From contig DATAZY010000039.1 of NCBI GenBank assembly GCA_036271795.1, positions 50,336 to 114,335 of the forward strand: 64,000 nt of DNA, given 5' to 3'. Positions within the stretch are counted from its first letter, which is position 1. Each line of letters begins with the position of its first letter. The notes below the pieces were generated by a model. The model saw only the letters and a list, made by a program, of their open reading frames with translations, was not told the origin of the DNA and did no database searches. The DNA comes from Galbitalea sp036271795 (GTDB lineage Bacteria; Actinomycetota; Actinomycetes; Actinomycetales; Microbacteriaceae). The translations under genes and the position numbers were made by a program. Positions 41,647-50,483 of the stretch are shown one piece after another.

Positions 41647-42027
41647 ATGACTGATCCCACGCCCCAGCCGGCCGCAGCTCCGGCGGCTCCGTTCACCGAG
41701 GCGGAGGACAAGCAGTACTCGACCCTCGCGACATTCCTCAACATCATCCTGCTTATTCCCGGGCTCATCTTCTACTTCGCCTTCGCAAGCCGTGGCCCGA
41801 AGATCGGCGCGCAGAGCAAGGAGAACCTGAACTGGACGATCACCGTCACCGGTGCCTACATCATCCTGCTCATCCTCAGCATCATTCCGTTCATCGGTTT
41901 GCTGTTCACTCTCCTCGCGTTCGCTGTTGCGATCGTCAACCTGATCTTCTCGATCATCGGTGGCGTCAAGGTCAGCAACACGGGCGAGTTCTACAAGTAC
42001 CCGTTCTCGCTGAAGCTGATCAAGTAG
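41647..42027 (+). CDS. DUF4870-domain membrane protein, paralogue 1
   Basis: 126 residues. After a Pro/Ala-rich N-terminal tail, helices lie at about 25-48 (ATFLNIILLIPGLIFYFAFA), 63-90 and 92-110, ending in the conserved YKYPFSLKLIK. DUF4870 proteins are small membrane proteins of unknown function. An intrinsic terminator follows at once, so it is monocistronic. Two related genes follow in the same direction. It differs from them in the lack of the HLGG motif. Confidence 0.85.
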   Translation: MTDPTPQPAAAPAAPFTEAEDKQYSTLATFLNIILLIPGLIFYFAFASRGPKIGAQSKENLNWTITVTGAYIILLILSIIPFIGLLFTLLAFAVAIVNLIFSIIGGVKVSNTGEFYKYPFSLKLIK

Positions 42028-42052
42028 CGATCAGCGCGTTCACACGCGACAG

Positions 42053-42084
42053 AGAGGGGGCCGAATATCCGGCCCCCTCTTTTT
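42053..42084 (+). terminator. intrinsic terminator after the first DUF4870 gene
   Basis: AGAGGGGGCCG (42053-42063) and CGGCCCCCTCT (42070-42080) form an 11-bp perfect stem with a six-base loop, followed by TTTT: a classical Rho-independent terminator. Confidence 0.9.
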
Positions 42085-42134
42085 GCGCCATGATCTTTAC
42101 TCTCATCCATAGCCAGCGTCCAGAAAGCGTCCGA

Positions 42135-42566
42135 ATGTCCGACCCGAACCAGCAGCATGCTGCCCCCACCGGCGCGCAGCCGCTCTCACACCGCGATGAC
42201 CAACTCTGGGCGGCGCTTGCCCATCTGGGCGGCATCTTCGGGATTCTTCCGTCGCTCATCATTTTCCTCGCGCTGCGAAAGAATGGGGCGGCGACAAAAG
42301 TCGAATCGAAGGAAGCCCTGAACTGGCAAATCACCTTCCTCATTTGCTGGGTCGTAATCGATCTGGTGGTGCTGCTCCTCAGCGGCATCTATCTCGCCGC
42401 GTCCACGGCCGGCGGCATCCCCGCGGCCGGGCTGCCGTTTCTCATCCTTGAACTCGTCTGGGCTCTCCTGTGGCTGGTCAACGTCATATTCTCGGTGCGC
42501 GGTTTTCTCACGGTGAGGGGTGGCGGTTCATATCGCTACCCGTTTGCGTTCCGATTCATCAGGTAA
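42135..42566 (+). CDS. DUF4870-domain membrane protein, paralogue 2
   Basis: 143 residues from ATG 42135 (AGAAAG upstream). Cytoplasmic Gln/Pro-rich start, then DDQLWAALAHLGGIFGILPSLIIFLALR, a conserved helix-turn seen also in the next gene, helices at about 68-95 and 100-128, and the C-terminal YRYPFAFRFIR. Function unknown. The paralogue series suggests local duplication. A 7-bp GGACCGG/CCGGTCC stem (42589-42611) lies between it and the third copy. Confidence 0.85.
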   Translation: MSDPNQQHAAPTGAQPLSHRDDQLWAALAHLGGIFGILPSLIIFLALRKNGAATKVESKEALNWQITFLICWVVIDLVVLLLSGIYLAASTAGGIPAAGLPFLILELVWALLWLVNVIFSVRGFLTVRGGGSYRYPFAFRFIR

Positions 42567-42588
42567 CACACTTGTAGTGCACGAGCAG

Positions 42589-42611
42589 GGACCGGGGGAA
42601 TCTTCCGGTCC
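42589..42611 (+). terminator. weak stem-loop after the second DUF4870 gene
   Basis: GGACCGG and CCGGTCC, 9-base loop, followed by TTCCGCGTTTT. It may attenuate between paralogues 2 and 3. Confidence 0.45.
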
Positions 42612-42646
42612 TTCCGCGTTTTCCGGGGGCCTTTCGAGAGGAACCG

Positions 42647-43030
42647 ATGGCAGACACGGAGTTGACAGCGCCGTCGATTCCTAAACGGGATGATGACAGG
42701 CTCTGGGCTGCGTTCGCTCATCTCGGGGGAGTTGTCTCGATCCTGCCCGCCCTGCTCATCTTTCTTGCCTACAAGGACTCCGCCCGGTTCGCGACCGGTC
42801 AGGCAAAGGAGGCTCTCAACTTCCAGATGACCCTCGTTGGTACCTATCTGGCAACGATCGTTGGGGGATTGCTTCTCGGTGCAGTCTCGCTCGATCCCGT
42901 CGACTGGGTGCATGTTGCATTAGGAGTCGCGTTGGCGATCGTCAGCGTCGTGTTTTCGATAATGGGCTTCACAAGCGCGAGCAGGGGTGTGGCCTACCGG
43001 TATCCGGTTTGTCTCCGACTGATCAGGTAG
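42647..43030 (+). CDS. DUF4870-domain membrane protein, paralogue 3
   Basis: 127 residues. KRDDDRLWAAFAHLGGVVSILPALLIFLAYKDS closely parallels the second copy, with helices at about 30-45, 58-80 and 85-108 and the end YRYPVCLRLIR. GAGAGGAACCG provides a ribosome binding site. Its last eight bases overlap the 3' end of convergent hemW. Function unknown; all three copies share the C-terminal YPxxxRxI motif and the membrane topology. Confidence 0.85.
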   Translation: MADTELTAPSIPKRDDDRLWAAFAHLGGVVSILPALLIFLAYKDSARFATGQAKEALNFQMTLVGTYLATIVGGLLLGAVSLDPVDWVHVALGVALAIVSVVFSIMGFTSASRGVAYRYPVCLRLIR

Positions 43031-44318
43031 GGTCCTCGAGCAGGCGGCGAACAACGGCATCGGCGAGCAGGCGACCGCGCAGTGTCAGCCGAATTTTCCC
43101 CTGCAAGGCCGCGGGCGCCTCAACAAGCTCGTCCGCGATGAGTCCAGCGACCGCGGTGCGGCCGGATGGCGTGAGCTCCGATATAGACAGCCCCTCGCGG
43201 ACGCGCACTCCAAGCAGAACTCGCTCAACCCGCCGCGTCTCCGCATCGAGCGTCTCCCGCCCGGCCGCGGGCGACTGGTCGGCAGCAATTCGTTCGGCGT
43301 ACGCCGCGGGGTGTTTGACATTCCACCAGCGCACACCGCCGATGTGGCTGTGCGCACCTGGGCCCACTCCCCACCAGTCCTGTCCCTGCCAGTAGGCGAG
43401 ATTGTGACGGGATCGGTGCTCGGCGCCGTCGGCGACGTTGAGCGTTGGTTCGACGCCGTTCTCCGAGTTCGTCGAGAGGCCAGTCGCCTTCGCCCAGTTG
43501 CTCACCTCGTACCATCCGTAACCCGCGGCGCCGAGCAACTCATCGGCCAGCTCGTACATGTCCGCCGCGAGGTCATCGTCCGGTTCTGAAACCTCGCCCC
43601 GTCGGATCTGGCGCGCGAGCCTGGTGCCGTCCTCGACGATGAGCGCATACGCAGACAGGTGGTCTGGCGCCTGCGCGATCGCGTACTCGACCGAGGTCTT
43701 CCAGTCATCGAGGCTCTCACCCGGTGTGCCGTAGATCAGGTCGATGCTCACATCCAGTCCCGCCTCTCTCGCCCACCGGACCACGAGCGGAATGCGTTCC
43801 GGATCGTGAGTGCGCTCGAGAGTGGCAAGCACATGGGGAACGGCAGACTGCATCCCGAACGAGATTCGGGTGAAGCCCGCGGCCTTCAGCGCCACGAGAT
43901 ATGCAGCATCGACGGAGTCCGGGTTTGCCTCCGTTGTGATTTCGGCGCCGGGAGCGAGACCCCAGACGTCGCGTACCGCGGCAAGCATCGCGGCAAGGTC
44001 GGAAACGGGCAGCATCGTCGGCGTGCCCCCACCAAAGAAAACCGTTGACGCCGAACGCTCGGGAAGGCCAACAGCGGTGAGTACCCGTTCGGCCTGCAGC
44101 AGCTCCGCGATCGCCTGGGCCGAGTAGTCGTCTCGCCGGGCACCCCGCAGTTCGTCGGACGTGTAGGTGTTGAAGTCGCAATATCCACAGCGAACCCGGC
44201 AGAACGGCACGTGCAGGTAGACGCCCAGTCGACGGTCATCCGCGCCGTCGAGAACCGACGCCGGCAACAGTCCGTCGAGTGGCGCGGGGTCGGCGATGGG
44301 CAGTGCGCTGGGTGCCAT
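43023..44318 (-). CDS. hemW: radical SAM coproporphyrinogen-III oxidase-like protein HemW
   Basis: 431 residues. The radical SAM cluster motif is C-x3-C-x2-C in HVPFCRVRCGYCDFNTY; STVFFGGGTPTMLP binds SAM, EANPDSVDAAYL and GFTRISFGMQSAVP are typical of the HemN/HemW group, and the C-terminal HemN domain ends the protein (WYEVSNWAK, WWGVGPGAHSHIGGVRWWNVKHPAAY). Missing the extra N-terminal features of true HemN, so this is HemW, a haem chaperone rather than an oxidase. ATG overlaps the DUF1990 stop. Confidence 0.93.
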   Translation of the reverse strand: MAPSALPIADPAPLDGLLPASVLDGADDRRLGVYLHVPFCRVRCGYCDFNTYTSDELRGARRDDYSAQAIAELLQAERVLTAVGLPERSASTVFFGGGTPTMLPVSDLAAMLAAVRDVWGLAPGAEITTEANPDSVDAAYLVALKAAGFTRISFGMQSAVPHVLATLERTHDPERIPLVVRWAREAGLDVSIDLIYGTPGESLDDWKTSVEYAIAQAPDHLSAYALIVEDGTRLARQIRRGEVSEPDDDLAADMYELADELLGAAGYGWYEVSNWAKATGLSTNSENGVEPTLNVADGAEHRSRHNLAYWQGQDWWGVGPGAHSHIGGVRWWNVKHPAAYAERIAADQSPAAGRETLDAETRRVERVLLGVRVREGLSISELTPSGRTAVAGLIADELVEAPAALQGKIRLTLRGRLLADAVVRRLLEDPT

Positions 44319-44992
44319 CAGCCGGGGGTCTGGCCGCTCGGGATGGGGCCGGCGAGGGCGTTCTCATAGCGGCGGGTGTAGATCGCCTGCACGATCCGCA
44401 GCACCGGATAGACGACCCACCACCACGAGGAGGACGGACGCGAGAACGCCCGGATCGTGAGCCACACCGACCCGTCTCCCGAGCGGTCCAGCGTCCACGC
44501 CTCTTCGCCGCTCTCCGGATGTCCTGGCAGCGTGCCGTACGCGAATCCCTTGCGTGCGGCCGCGTCGATGACGTAGACAACGCGCACGGGCGCACCGACC
44601 CGGAATGGACCGAGCGGGATGACCAGGTTGGCGGTATCGCCGGGGCGCAGGAACGCGGTCCCGTCCGGTCCGAACAGAGCCTCGCCGGACGCATCGATCG
44701 TCGCAGGCTCTACAGGATTCCCGGATGCGTCGAATCCGACGGGGGTATAGGTCAATTCGGTCACTTCGCCGGGTGTATCACTGACCTCGACGCGCATCCC
44801 GGAGAGTCGCTGCATGCCCCAGGTGAAGAGTTGGGTCCAGGCGTAATCCCACCGCTCGTCGCCGTGACCGACGCGCACGCGACGCTCAATCGGGCGGTAT
44901 CCGGCGGGCGGATACTGCAGCAGATCGGATGCCTGCGTCGCGCCAACGGCGGCGTAGCTGACAGGCCGTTCCCACAGTTGCTGCGCGGTCAT
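44318..44992 (-). CDS. DUF1990-family protein
   Basis: 224 residues. The C-terminal motif FAYGTLPGHPESGEEAWTLDRSGDGSVWLTIRAFSRPSSSWWWVVYPVLRIVQAIYTRRYENAL, read in order, is characteristic of the DUF1990 family; the N-terminal ERRVRVGHGDERWDYAWTQLFTWGMQRLSGM also fits. Structurally these belong to the SRPBCC-like small-molecule-binding group. Function unknown. The stop overlaps the hemW start (TGATG), so the two are co-translated; whether there is a haem-related function is not shown. Confidence 0.85.
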   Translation of the reverse strand: MTAQQLWERPVSYAAVGATQASDLLQYPPAGYRPIERRVRVGHGDERWDYAWTQLFTWGMQRLSGMRVEVSDTPGEVTELTYTPVGFDASGNPVEPATIDASGEALFGPDGTAFLRPGDTANLVIPLGPFRVGAPVRVVYVIDAAARKGFAYGTLPGHPESGEEAWTLDRSGDGSVWLTIRAFSRPSSSWWWVVYPVLRIVQAIYTRRYENALAGPIPSGQTPG

Positions 44993-45131
44993 GCGGCAAC
45001 ACCAGTGGGTGCCGCTGACCGTGGACTGTGGTACATCCGCCTATTCTCGCAGGAGCGCGGGAAGTCGACTCGACAAAGCCCTCGCCGCCCACTTAGATGG
45101 GCGTCAATCAACGAAATCGAAAGCGGATCAC

Positions 45132-45455
45132 ATGAGCCTGGGCGACGTCATCTTCATCATTGTGATCGTGGCCGTCGTGGCTGCACTTGTCATCTGGATC
45201 GCAACAATTTCGGCGCGGGCGAAGCGGATGTCGACTGCCGCAGATGCCCGCCTCGCGACGGAATTGCAGGCACTCGCTGAGAATCCTCCTCTTGTCACGC
45301 CGATGAGCGAGATCGGCGCTTCCGACCGCGCCGGACAAGTCACCATTGGGCCGAGCAAGGAAGTCCGTCTCACCGAGCTTGCCGAGTTGCACTCGAAGAG
45401 CCTGATCAGCGACGACGAACTCGCTGCCGCGCGCGCGAAGATCCTGGCGGAGTAG
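45132..45455 (+). CDS. small membrane protein with C-terminal SHOCT-like motif
   Basis: 107 residues from ATG 45132. One N-terminal membrane helix (GDVIFIIVIVAVVAALVIWIATI, about 4-26) leads into a cytoplasmic part that ends VRLTELAELHSKSLISDDELAAARAKILAE, which fits the short C-terminal SHOCT pattern often found at the ends of membrane proteins. Function unknown. Its promoter region lies divergent to the DUF1990-hemW unit. Confidence 0.75.
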   Translation: MSLGDVIFIIVIVAVVAALVIWIATISARAKRMSTAADARLATELQALAENPPLVTPMSEIGASDRAGQVTIGPSKEVRLTELAELHSKSLISDDELAAARAKILAE

Positions 45456-45510
45456 CCCGCTAGAGCCGTCATTGCCGCGCGTTCGTCCCGCGAACACCTG
45501 GCCTCGCGAT

Positions 45511-45927
45511 TTAGCCCCAGTTAGTGACCGGGAGCCCTTCGCCGTCGTGAGCCGCGCCCGCGAGGATGACGATCCAGTCGATGAGCGGCCAGATCCCGCA
45601 CGTCAACCAGCCAAGCAGAAGTTTGGCGACGCCCATTCCAATGTTGCCGAGGTAGAACCGGTCGATGCCGAGACCGCCGAGGAAGAATCCCAGGATCGAT
45701 GCAACTGTTCGGCTCTTTGGCGAGATCCTCCCGCCGTACGCCGGCACAGAAACAGCGGGCGGCGCTGTCATGTAGACCGATACTGGCTGCATCGGCTGCG
45801 GAGCGGGTGGCGCCGGAGTCGGAGGCACCGCTGCCCTCGTTCCGTGGTACTTCGTGCCATCCCACCAATGCTCAACGGTCGAATCGCTCGGGTCGACATA
45901 CCAACCCGCGGGCGCTGCGTTCGTCAT
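45511..45927 (-). CDS. DUF2510 plus TM2-domain protein
   Basis: 138 residues from ATG 45927; ATG 45939 is in frame. N-terminal DUF2510 motif PAGWYVDPSDSTVEHWWDGTKYHGTRA, a Pro-rich linker, then the TM2 domain: SRTVASILGFFLGGLGIDRFYLGNIGMGVAKLLLGWLTCGIWPLIDWIVIL, two helices joined by the DRFYLG turn. Actinobacterial TM2 proteins are membrane proteins of unknown function. It is downstream of lepA and separated from it by a strong inverted repeat. Confidence 0.85.
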   Translation of the reverse strand: MTNAAPAGWYVDPSDSTVEHWWDGTKYHGTRAAVPPTPAPPAPQPMQPVSVYMTAPPAVSVPAYGGRISPKSRTVASILGFFLGGLGIDRFYLGNIGMGVAKLLLGWLTCGIWPLIDWIVILAGAAHDGEGLPVTNWG

Positions 45928-46042
45928 GTCGCTCAGCATGGCGGAGCGCAGTCGCTGCGTCAATTCGGTCCGCATGGCATGAACGTCGCAACCGATCCGC
46001 ACCCCAGCCAGTCATCGTCCCAAGCCAGGTGCCCCGCCCGGG

Positions 46043-46093
46043 GCTTTTGCCCCCCTGCAAACGGGCGCAGACGTTCGGTGCGGGGGCAAAAGC
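46043..46093. terminator. inverted repeat after lepA
   Basis: GCTTTTGCCCCC (46043-46054) and GGGGGCAAAAGC (46082-46093) pair over 12 bp around a 27-base loop, starting seven bases after the lepA stop. Symmetric U/A runs lie inside the stem. It separates lepA from the TM2 gene. Confidence 0.65.
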
Positions 46094-46099
46094 TGGAAG

Positions 46100-47950
46100 C
46101 TACCTGTCTTTCTTCTTCTCGGTATCCCCTGAGAGAGCCGCGATGAAGGCTTCCTGTGGGACCTCGACGCGACCGACCATCTTCATGCGCTTCTTGCCCT
46201 CTTTTTGCTTCTCGAGGAGCTTGCGCTTGCGGGTAATGTCACCGCCGTAGCACTTCGCGAGCACGTCTTTGCGGAGGGCGCGGATGCTCTCGCGCGCGAT
46301 GATCCGCGCGCCGATCGCAGCCTGGATGGGCACCTCGAACTGCTGCCGAGGGATCAACTTGCGCAGCCGCTCTGTCATCAGAGCGCCGTACGGCTGCGCC
46401 TTGTCGCGGTGCACGATCGCAGAGAACGCATCCACCTGCTCGCCCTGCAGCAGGATGTCGACCTTGACCAGGTCGGCATCGGCCTGCCCATCGGGCTCGT
46501 AGTCGAGCGACGCGTAACCGGCCGTTCGGCTTTTCAGGTTGTCGAAAAAGTCGAAGACGATCTCGCCCAGCGGCATCCGATACCGGATCTCGACCCGGTC
46601 TTCTCCCAGGTACTCCATGCCCAGCAGCGTTCCGCGACGCTGCTGGCACAGCTCCATGATGACGCCGACATAGTCCTTGGGCGCAAGAATCGCGGCGCGC
46701 ACCATGGGTTCGGCGACCGATGCGATCTTGCCGCCGGGAAACTCGGACGGGTTCGTCACGGTGACGGTTTTCTTGTCGTCGGTCGTGACCTCATACGGCA
46801 CGGATGGCGCGGTCGTGATCAGGTCGAGCCCGAATTCGCGGTCGAGCCGCTCGGTCACGATCTCGAGGTGCAGCAGGCCGAGAAAACCGCAGCGGAATCC
46901 AAACCCGAGAGCGACGGAGGTCTCCGGCTCGTAGACCAGGGCGGCATCGGACAGCTTGAGCTTGTCGAGTGCCTCGCGCAGCATCGGATAGTCGCTGCCG
47001 TCGATCGGGTACAGCCCGGAAAAAACCATCGGCTTCGGCTCGGTGTAGCCGGGCAGGGCCGTTGTGGCGGGCTTGGCCGCGGTCGTGACGGTATCGCCGA
47101 CCTTGCTCTGGCGCACATCCTTCACGCCGGTGATCAGATAACCAACCTCGCCGACACCAAGACCCTTCGTGACGGACGGTTCCGGCGAGGACACGCCGAT
47201 CTCGAGAATGTCGTGCACCGCGCGCGTTGACATCATCTGGATCTTCTCGCGGGCGTTCAGCTTGCCATCGATCATCCGCACATAGGTGACCACCCCGCGA
47301 TAACTGTCGTAGACGGAGTCGAATATCATGGCTCGCGCGGCTGCGTTGGCATCTCCAACCGGTGCCGGGATGAGTTCGACAACCCGGTCAAGCAACTCAG
47401 AGACGCCGGATCCGGTCTTACCGCTCACTCGCAGGACATCTTCTGGCCTGCCGCCGAGCAGGCTGGCGAGCTCCTTGGCGTATTTCTCCGGTTCGGCCGC
47501 CGGCAGATCGATTTTGTTGAGCACAGGAATGATCGTCAGGTCGTTCTCGAGCGCCAGGTAAAGGTTGGCGAGAGTCTGCGCTTCGATTCCCTGGGCTGCG
47601 TCCACGAGCAGCACCGCTCCTTCGCAGGCAGCCAGGCTGCGCGAGACCTCATAGGTGAAGTCGACGTGGCCGGGGGTGTCGATCATATTCAGGGCGTAGG
47701 TGCCCGACCCCGACTGCCATGGCATCCGCACCGCCTGGCTCTTGATCGTGATGCCGCGCTCGCGCTCGATGTCCATGCGGTCGAGATACTGCGCGCGCAT
47801 GGCACGGTCATCGACCACGCCGGTGATCGACAGCATGCGGTCGGCAAGCGTCGACTTGCCGTGATCGATGTGCGCGATGATGCAGAAGTTGCGGATGAAC
47901 GCGGGATCGGTCGCCGCGGGCTCAAGGCCGTGGAGTGCTCGTGGTGACAT
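46100..47950 (-). CDS. lepA: elongation factor 4 (LepA)
   Basis: 616 residues from ATG 47950 (ATG 47959 also possible). GTPase motifs: G1 AHIDHGKSTLADRML, the RERGITIKSQAV switch, G3 DTPGHVDF, G4 NKID. Then EF-G-like domains II, III and V (VGEVGYLITGVKDV, GFRCGFLGLLHLEIVTERL, GMEYLGEDRVEIRYRMPLGE) and the LepA-specific C-terminal domain (AKCYGGDITRKRKLLEKQKEGKKRMK). It back-translocates stalled ribosomes and affects ribosome biogenesis. Longer upstream starts give out-of-family sequence. Confidence 0.97.
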   Translation of the reverse strand: MSPRALHGLEPAATDPAFIRNFCIIAHIDHGKSTLADRMLSITGVVDDRAMRAQYLDRMDIERERGITIKSQAVRMPWQSGSGTYALNMIDTPGHVDFTYEVSRSLAACEGAVLLVDAAQGIEAQTLANLYLALENDLTIIPVLNKIDLPAAEPEKYAKELASLLGGRPEDVLRVSGKTGSGVSELLDRVVELIPAPVGDANAAARAMIFDSVYDSYRGVVTYVRMIDGKLNAREKIQMMSTRAVHDILEIGVSSPEPSVTKGLGVGEVGYLITGVKDVRQSKVGDTVTTAAKPATTALPGYTEPKPMVFSGLYPIDGSDYPMLREALDKLKLSDAALVYEPETSVALGFGFRCGFLGLLHLEIVTERLDREFGLDLITTAPSVPYEVTTDDKKTVTVTNPSEFPGGKIASVAEPMVRAAILAPKDYVGVIMELCQQRRGTLLGMEYLGEDRVEIRYRMPLGEIVFDFFDNLKSRTAGYASLDYEPDGQADADLVKVDILLQGEQVDAFSAIVHRDKAQPYGALMTERLRKLIPRQQFEVPIQAAIGARIIARESIRALRKDVLAKCYGGDITRKRKLLEKQKEGKKRMKMVGRVEVPQEAFIAALSGDTEKKKDR

Positions 47951-48006
47951 TTGAAACATTGTCCCACGGCAGCAAGGGCCTCGCTGTCCCGCAGCGCGAG
48001 GTACCG

Positions 48007-48303
48007 CTAGTGCAACAGGTGCAGCATCGTGAACGGTAGCCAGAGGCTGAAAGCGATCACCCCGACGAGGACCCAGCCGAACAGAATGGCGAAGCCGAGA
48101 CCGATGCCCCAGTTGGACATTGTGCGCGCCCACGGCTCGCGGCTGTGGGCGAAGAAACCCAGCACGATCGCCGCGACCGGCAGGATGACGAAGTGTCCGA
48201 GCGGAATGGAAGCAATTGCGGCGACGAGACTCAGGATGCTGAGAGTGCGGGGCGGTGCCGAGACGGCTGGGGTCGGCGTACCGGGGGCTGGCGTTGTGGT
48301 CAT
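48007..48303 (-). CDS. small DUF4190-like membrane protein
   Basis: 98 residues. Pro/Thr-rich N-terminus, then two hydrophobic helices (about 22-50: LSILSLVAAIASIPLGHFVILPVAAIVLGFFA, and 68-92: GIGLGFAILFGWVLVGVIAFSLWLPF) joined by HSREPWARTMSNW. The shape fits DUF4190-like small membrane proteins. Function unknown. ATG 48303 lies six bases after a TAGCCT box with no ribosome binding site, so a leaderless mRNA is likely. Confidence 0.75.
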   Translation of the reverse strand: MTTTPAPGTPTPAVSAPPRTLSILSLVAAIASIPLGHFVILPVAAIVLGFFAHSREPWARTMSNWGIGLGFAILFGWVLVGVIAFSLWLPFTMLHLLH

Positions 48304-48309
48304 GTCACA

Positions 48310-48315
48310 AGGCTA
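48310..48315 (-). promoter_or_regulatory. -10 box (TAGCCT) of the small membrane protein gene
   Basis: Ends six bases before ATG 48303 on the minus strand; no ribosome binding site present. Confidence 0.4.
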
Positions 48316-48371
48316 GAAATCGCGCGCCATATCGAGCCATGGGGCTAACCCCCGAAATCCAGCGCGGAGAA

Positions 48372-49322
48372 CTACCGATGCAGGATGTCCCGCAGCGCCC
48401 CCTCGAGTGTGGGGAACTCGAATTCGAAGCCAGCGGCGAGCAGCCGCGACGGCACGACCCAGCGGCTCTTGAGCAACAACTCGGTCTCCGTGCGAATCGC
48501 AAAGGCGCCGAGTTCGAGCATCCAGCCGAACAGTGGGATGCCAAAACGCACACCGAGCACGCGACGCAGCGTGGCCATGAGTTCGCGGTTATCGACAGGA
48601 TTTGGGGAGCTGACGTTGATCGGGTCGGAAATCTCCGGGTGTCCAATGAGGAACTCGAGCGCGCGATGCACATCCTCGATATGCACCCAGCTGAAGCGTT
48701 GACGGGCGCTGCGCGTCTTGCCGCCGAACTGCGGTCCGCCGAGTCCGAACCGCGTGAGCATGACCAGAGGCGTGAGTGCCGAGCCATCCCCCAGCACGAT
48801 CGCCATGCGCAGCGCCACCTGACGCACGCCCGGCCGGGGATGCGCAAAAAACTCGCGTTCCCACGCGGTCGCGACATTGACCGAGAAGCCGGATCCCAGT
48901 TCACCGGTCTCGTCAGTCATCGGATGGTCGTCCGCGTGTCGGTAAATGGTCGCAGTGCTCGCGTTGAACCAGACCTTCGGAGGATGCGCTACGGCCTGGA
49001 CGGCCTCGCCGAGTTCGGCCGTGGTCAGCAATCGCGAGCTGAAGATCGCCGCTTTGTTCTTGCGGGTGTAGCGACAGTTCACGCTCTTGCCAGCGAGGTT
49101 GATGAGGATGTCGGAGCCATCGATAATCGCCCGGATAGCGGCCGGGTCTCCCCAGCGCGCATCCGATCCCGACCGTCCAATGGTGGACACCGTGTCTCCT
49201 GAGGCGGCGAACCGTTCCGACAGGTAGCGACCGACAAACCCGCTCGCGCCGGCGATGACGATGCGCCTGCCGCTCGCGCGATCGGCATTCGTGGGTTGGG
49301 CGGTCATCCGTTGGGCGCTCAT
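48372..49322 (-). CDS. TIGR01777-family NAD(P)-binding epimerase
   Basis: 316 residues. Rossmann signature IVIAGASGFVGRYLSERF, the NLAGKSVNCRYTRKNKAAI motif diagnostic of the YfcH/TIGR01777 epimerases, STATIYRHADDHPMTDE, and a C-terminal DUF1731-type domain (PINVSSPNPVDNRELMATLRRVLG...). An extended SDR protein; substrate unknown. ATG overlaps the stop of the upstream aminotransferase gene (ATGA). Confidence 0.88.
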   Translation of the reverse strand: MSAQRMTAQPTNADRASGRRIVIAGASGFVGRYLSERFAASGDTVSTIGRSGSDARWGDPAAIRAIIDGSDILINLAGKSVNCRYTRKNKAAIFSSRLLTTAELGEAVQAVAHPPKVWFNASTATIYRHADDHPMTDETGELGSGFSVNVATAWEREFFAHPRPGVRQVALRMAIVLGDGSALTPLVMLTRFGLGGPQFGGKTRSARQRFSWVHIEDVHRALEFLIGHPEISDPINVSSPNPVDNRELMATLRRVLGVRFGIPLFGWMLELGAFAIRTETELLLKSRWVVPSRLLAAGFEFEFPTLEGALRDILHR

Positions 49323-50479
49323 GCTCCAGGTGCCGGTAGTCGATCGAGACCGGCAAGCAGGTCAGCCCGGTCGGCCGCAACGCACGCCCGGATCCACCCC
49401 TCACCGGAGCGGCCGAAGGCGCTGCCGGGTGCGATCGCAACTCGATGTTCGAGCAGGAATCGCTCCGCCCATCCAGCGACATCGCCGCCGGTCGCGTGAC
49501 CGACATTGACCCAGAGATAGAAGGTGCCCGCTGGGCGCAAGTATTCGATGCCTTTGCGGTCGAGCAGCTCCGTGGCCGCCGCGATGTTGTCCAGGTAGTG
49601 AACGCGGGCATCGGCGACATTCTGCTGGCTCCCCGTGATTGCGGCGATCGCCGCGTATTGCCCAGGCGTATTTACGCAGCTGATGCTGGCCTCCTGAACG
49701 GATCGCATGGTCTGGGCGAGCCCGCGCGGGGTCACCAGGTAGCCGACCCTGATGCCCGTCATCGCGTAGGTCTTGGATAGCGAGAAGGTCGTGAAGACAC
49801 GGTCATCCGTGTCCAGCGACGCGACACTCACGTGCGGTTCGCCCCATGTGAAGTACTCGTAGACCTCGTCACTGATGACCCACAGGTCGTGCCGTTTCGC
49901 GAAGGCAAGCAACTCACGCAGAACCGCCTTGGGGAATACCGTGCCAAGCGGGTTTGACGGCGAATTCACGAGCAGCACGCGTGTTCGAGGCGTCATGAGT
50001 GATTCGAGCTCGGCGAGATCCGGCAGGAAACTGTTTTCGGGGCGCAGCGAATAGGGAACAGGCACGGCATCCAACATCCTCGGCGCCATCGTGAAGACCG
50101 TGTACCCGGGGTCGGGAATCAGAACCTCGTCGCCGGCTGCAAGAGTGAGGTGCAACGTCTGGTGAAGCGCCTGCGTCGCACCGATCGTTACCCAAACCTG
50201 CTCGGTCTCCAGGTGCAGATCGTTGTCCCGGGCGAGCTTCTCGACGATGGCTTCGCGCAGTTCCGGGATGCCGGCATTGGCGGTGTAGTTCGTGTCGTCG
50301 CGATCCCAGGCGGCCTTCGCCGCGGCCGCGATGTGCGGGGCGATGGGCACATCCGGCTCGCCAACCCCGAGCGATACAATGTTGTCGAATCCGGCGTTGG
50401 CTAGGTCAGAAGCGAGAAGGTAGATTCGGCGGATACCCGATGCAGGCACCGTCGCGATATGTGGTGCGAGGTGCGGCAT
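49319..50479 (-). CDS. class I/II aminotransferase
   Basis: 386 residues, fold-type I PLP. NIVSLGVGEPDVPIAPHI, the cofactor-binding YTANAGIPELREAI, SPSNPLGTV, DEVYEYFTW and the Schiff-base Lys in SLSKTYAMTGIRVGYL are all present, with the substrate Arg in GEGWIRACVA. This resembles aspartate or general alpha-amino-acid aminotransferases; the true amino donor cannot be told. TAGCGT lies six bases before ATG 50479. It is 4 bases downstream of the XRE regulator gene. Confidence 0.88.
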   Translation of the reverse strand: MPHLAPHIATVPASGIRRIYLLASDLANAGFDNIVSLGVGEPDVPIAPHIAAAAKAAWDRDDTNYTANAGIPELREAIVEKLARDNDLHLETEQVWVTIGATQALHQTLHLTLAAGDEVLIPDPGYTVFTMAPRMLDAVPVPYSLRPENSFLPDLAELESLMTPRTRVLLVNSPSNPLGTVFPKAVLRELLAFAKRHDLWVISDEVYEYFTWGEPHVSVASLDTDDRVFTTFSLSKTYAMTGIRVGYLVTPRGLAQTMRSVQEASISCVNTPGQYAAIAAITGSQQNVADARVHYLDNIAAATELLDRKGIEYLRPAGTFYLWVNVGHATGGDVAGWAERFLLEHRVAIAPGSAFGRSGEGWIRACVAADRADLLAGLDRLPAPGA

Positions 50480-50483
50480 CCCC

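Noticed and set aside
41460..41654. 64-codon frame with several Cys in the hrcA/DUF4870 intergenic region
   Set aside because: Starts inside the CIRCE-like element, overlaps the start of the DUF4870 gene and has atypical composition; more likely promoter and leader DNA.
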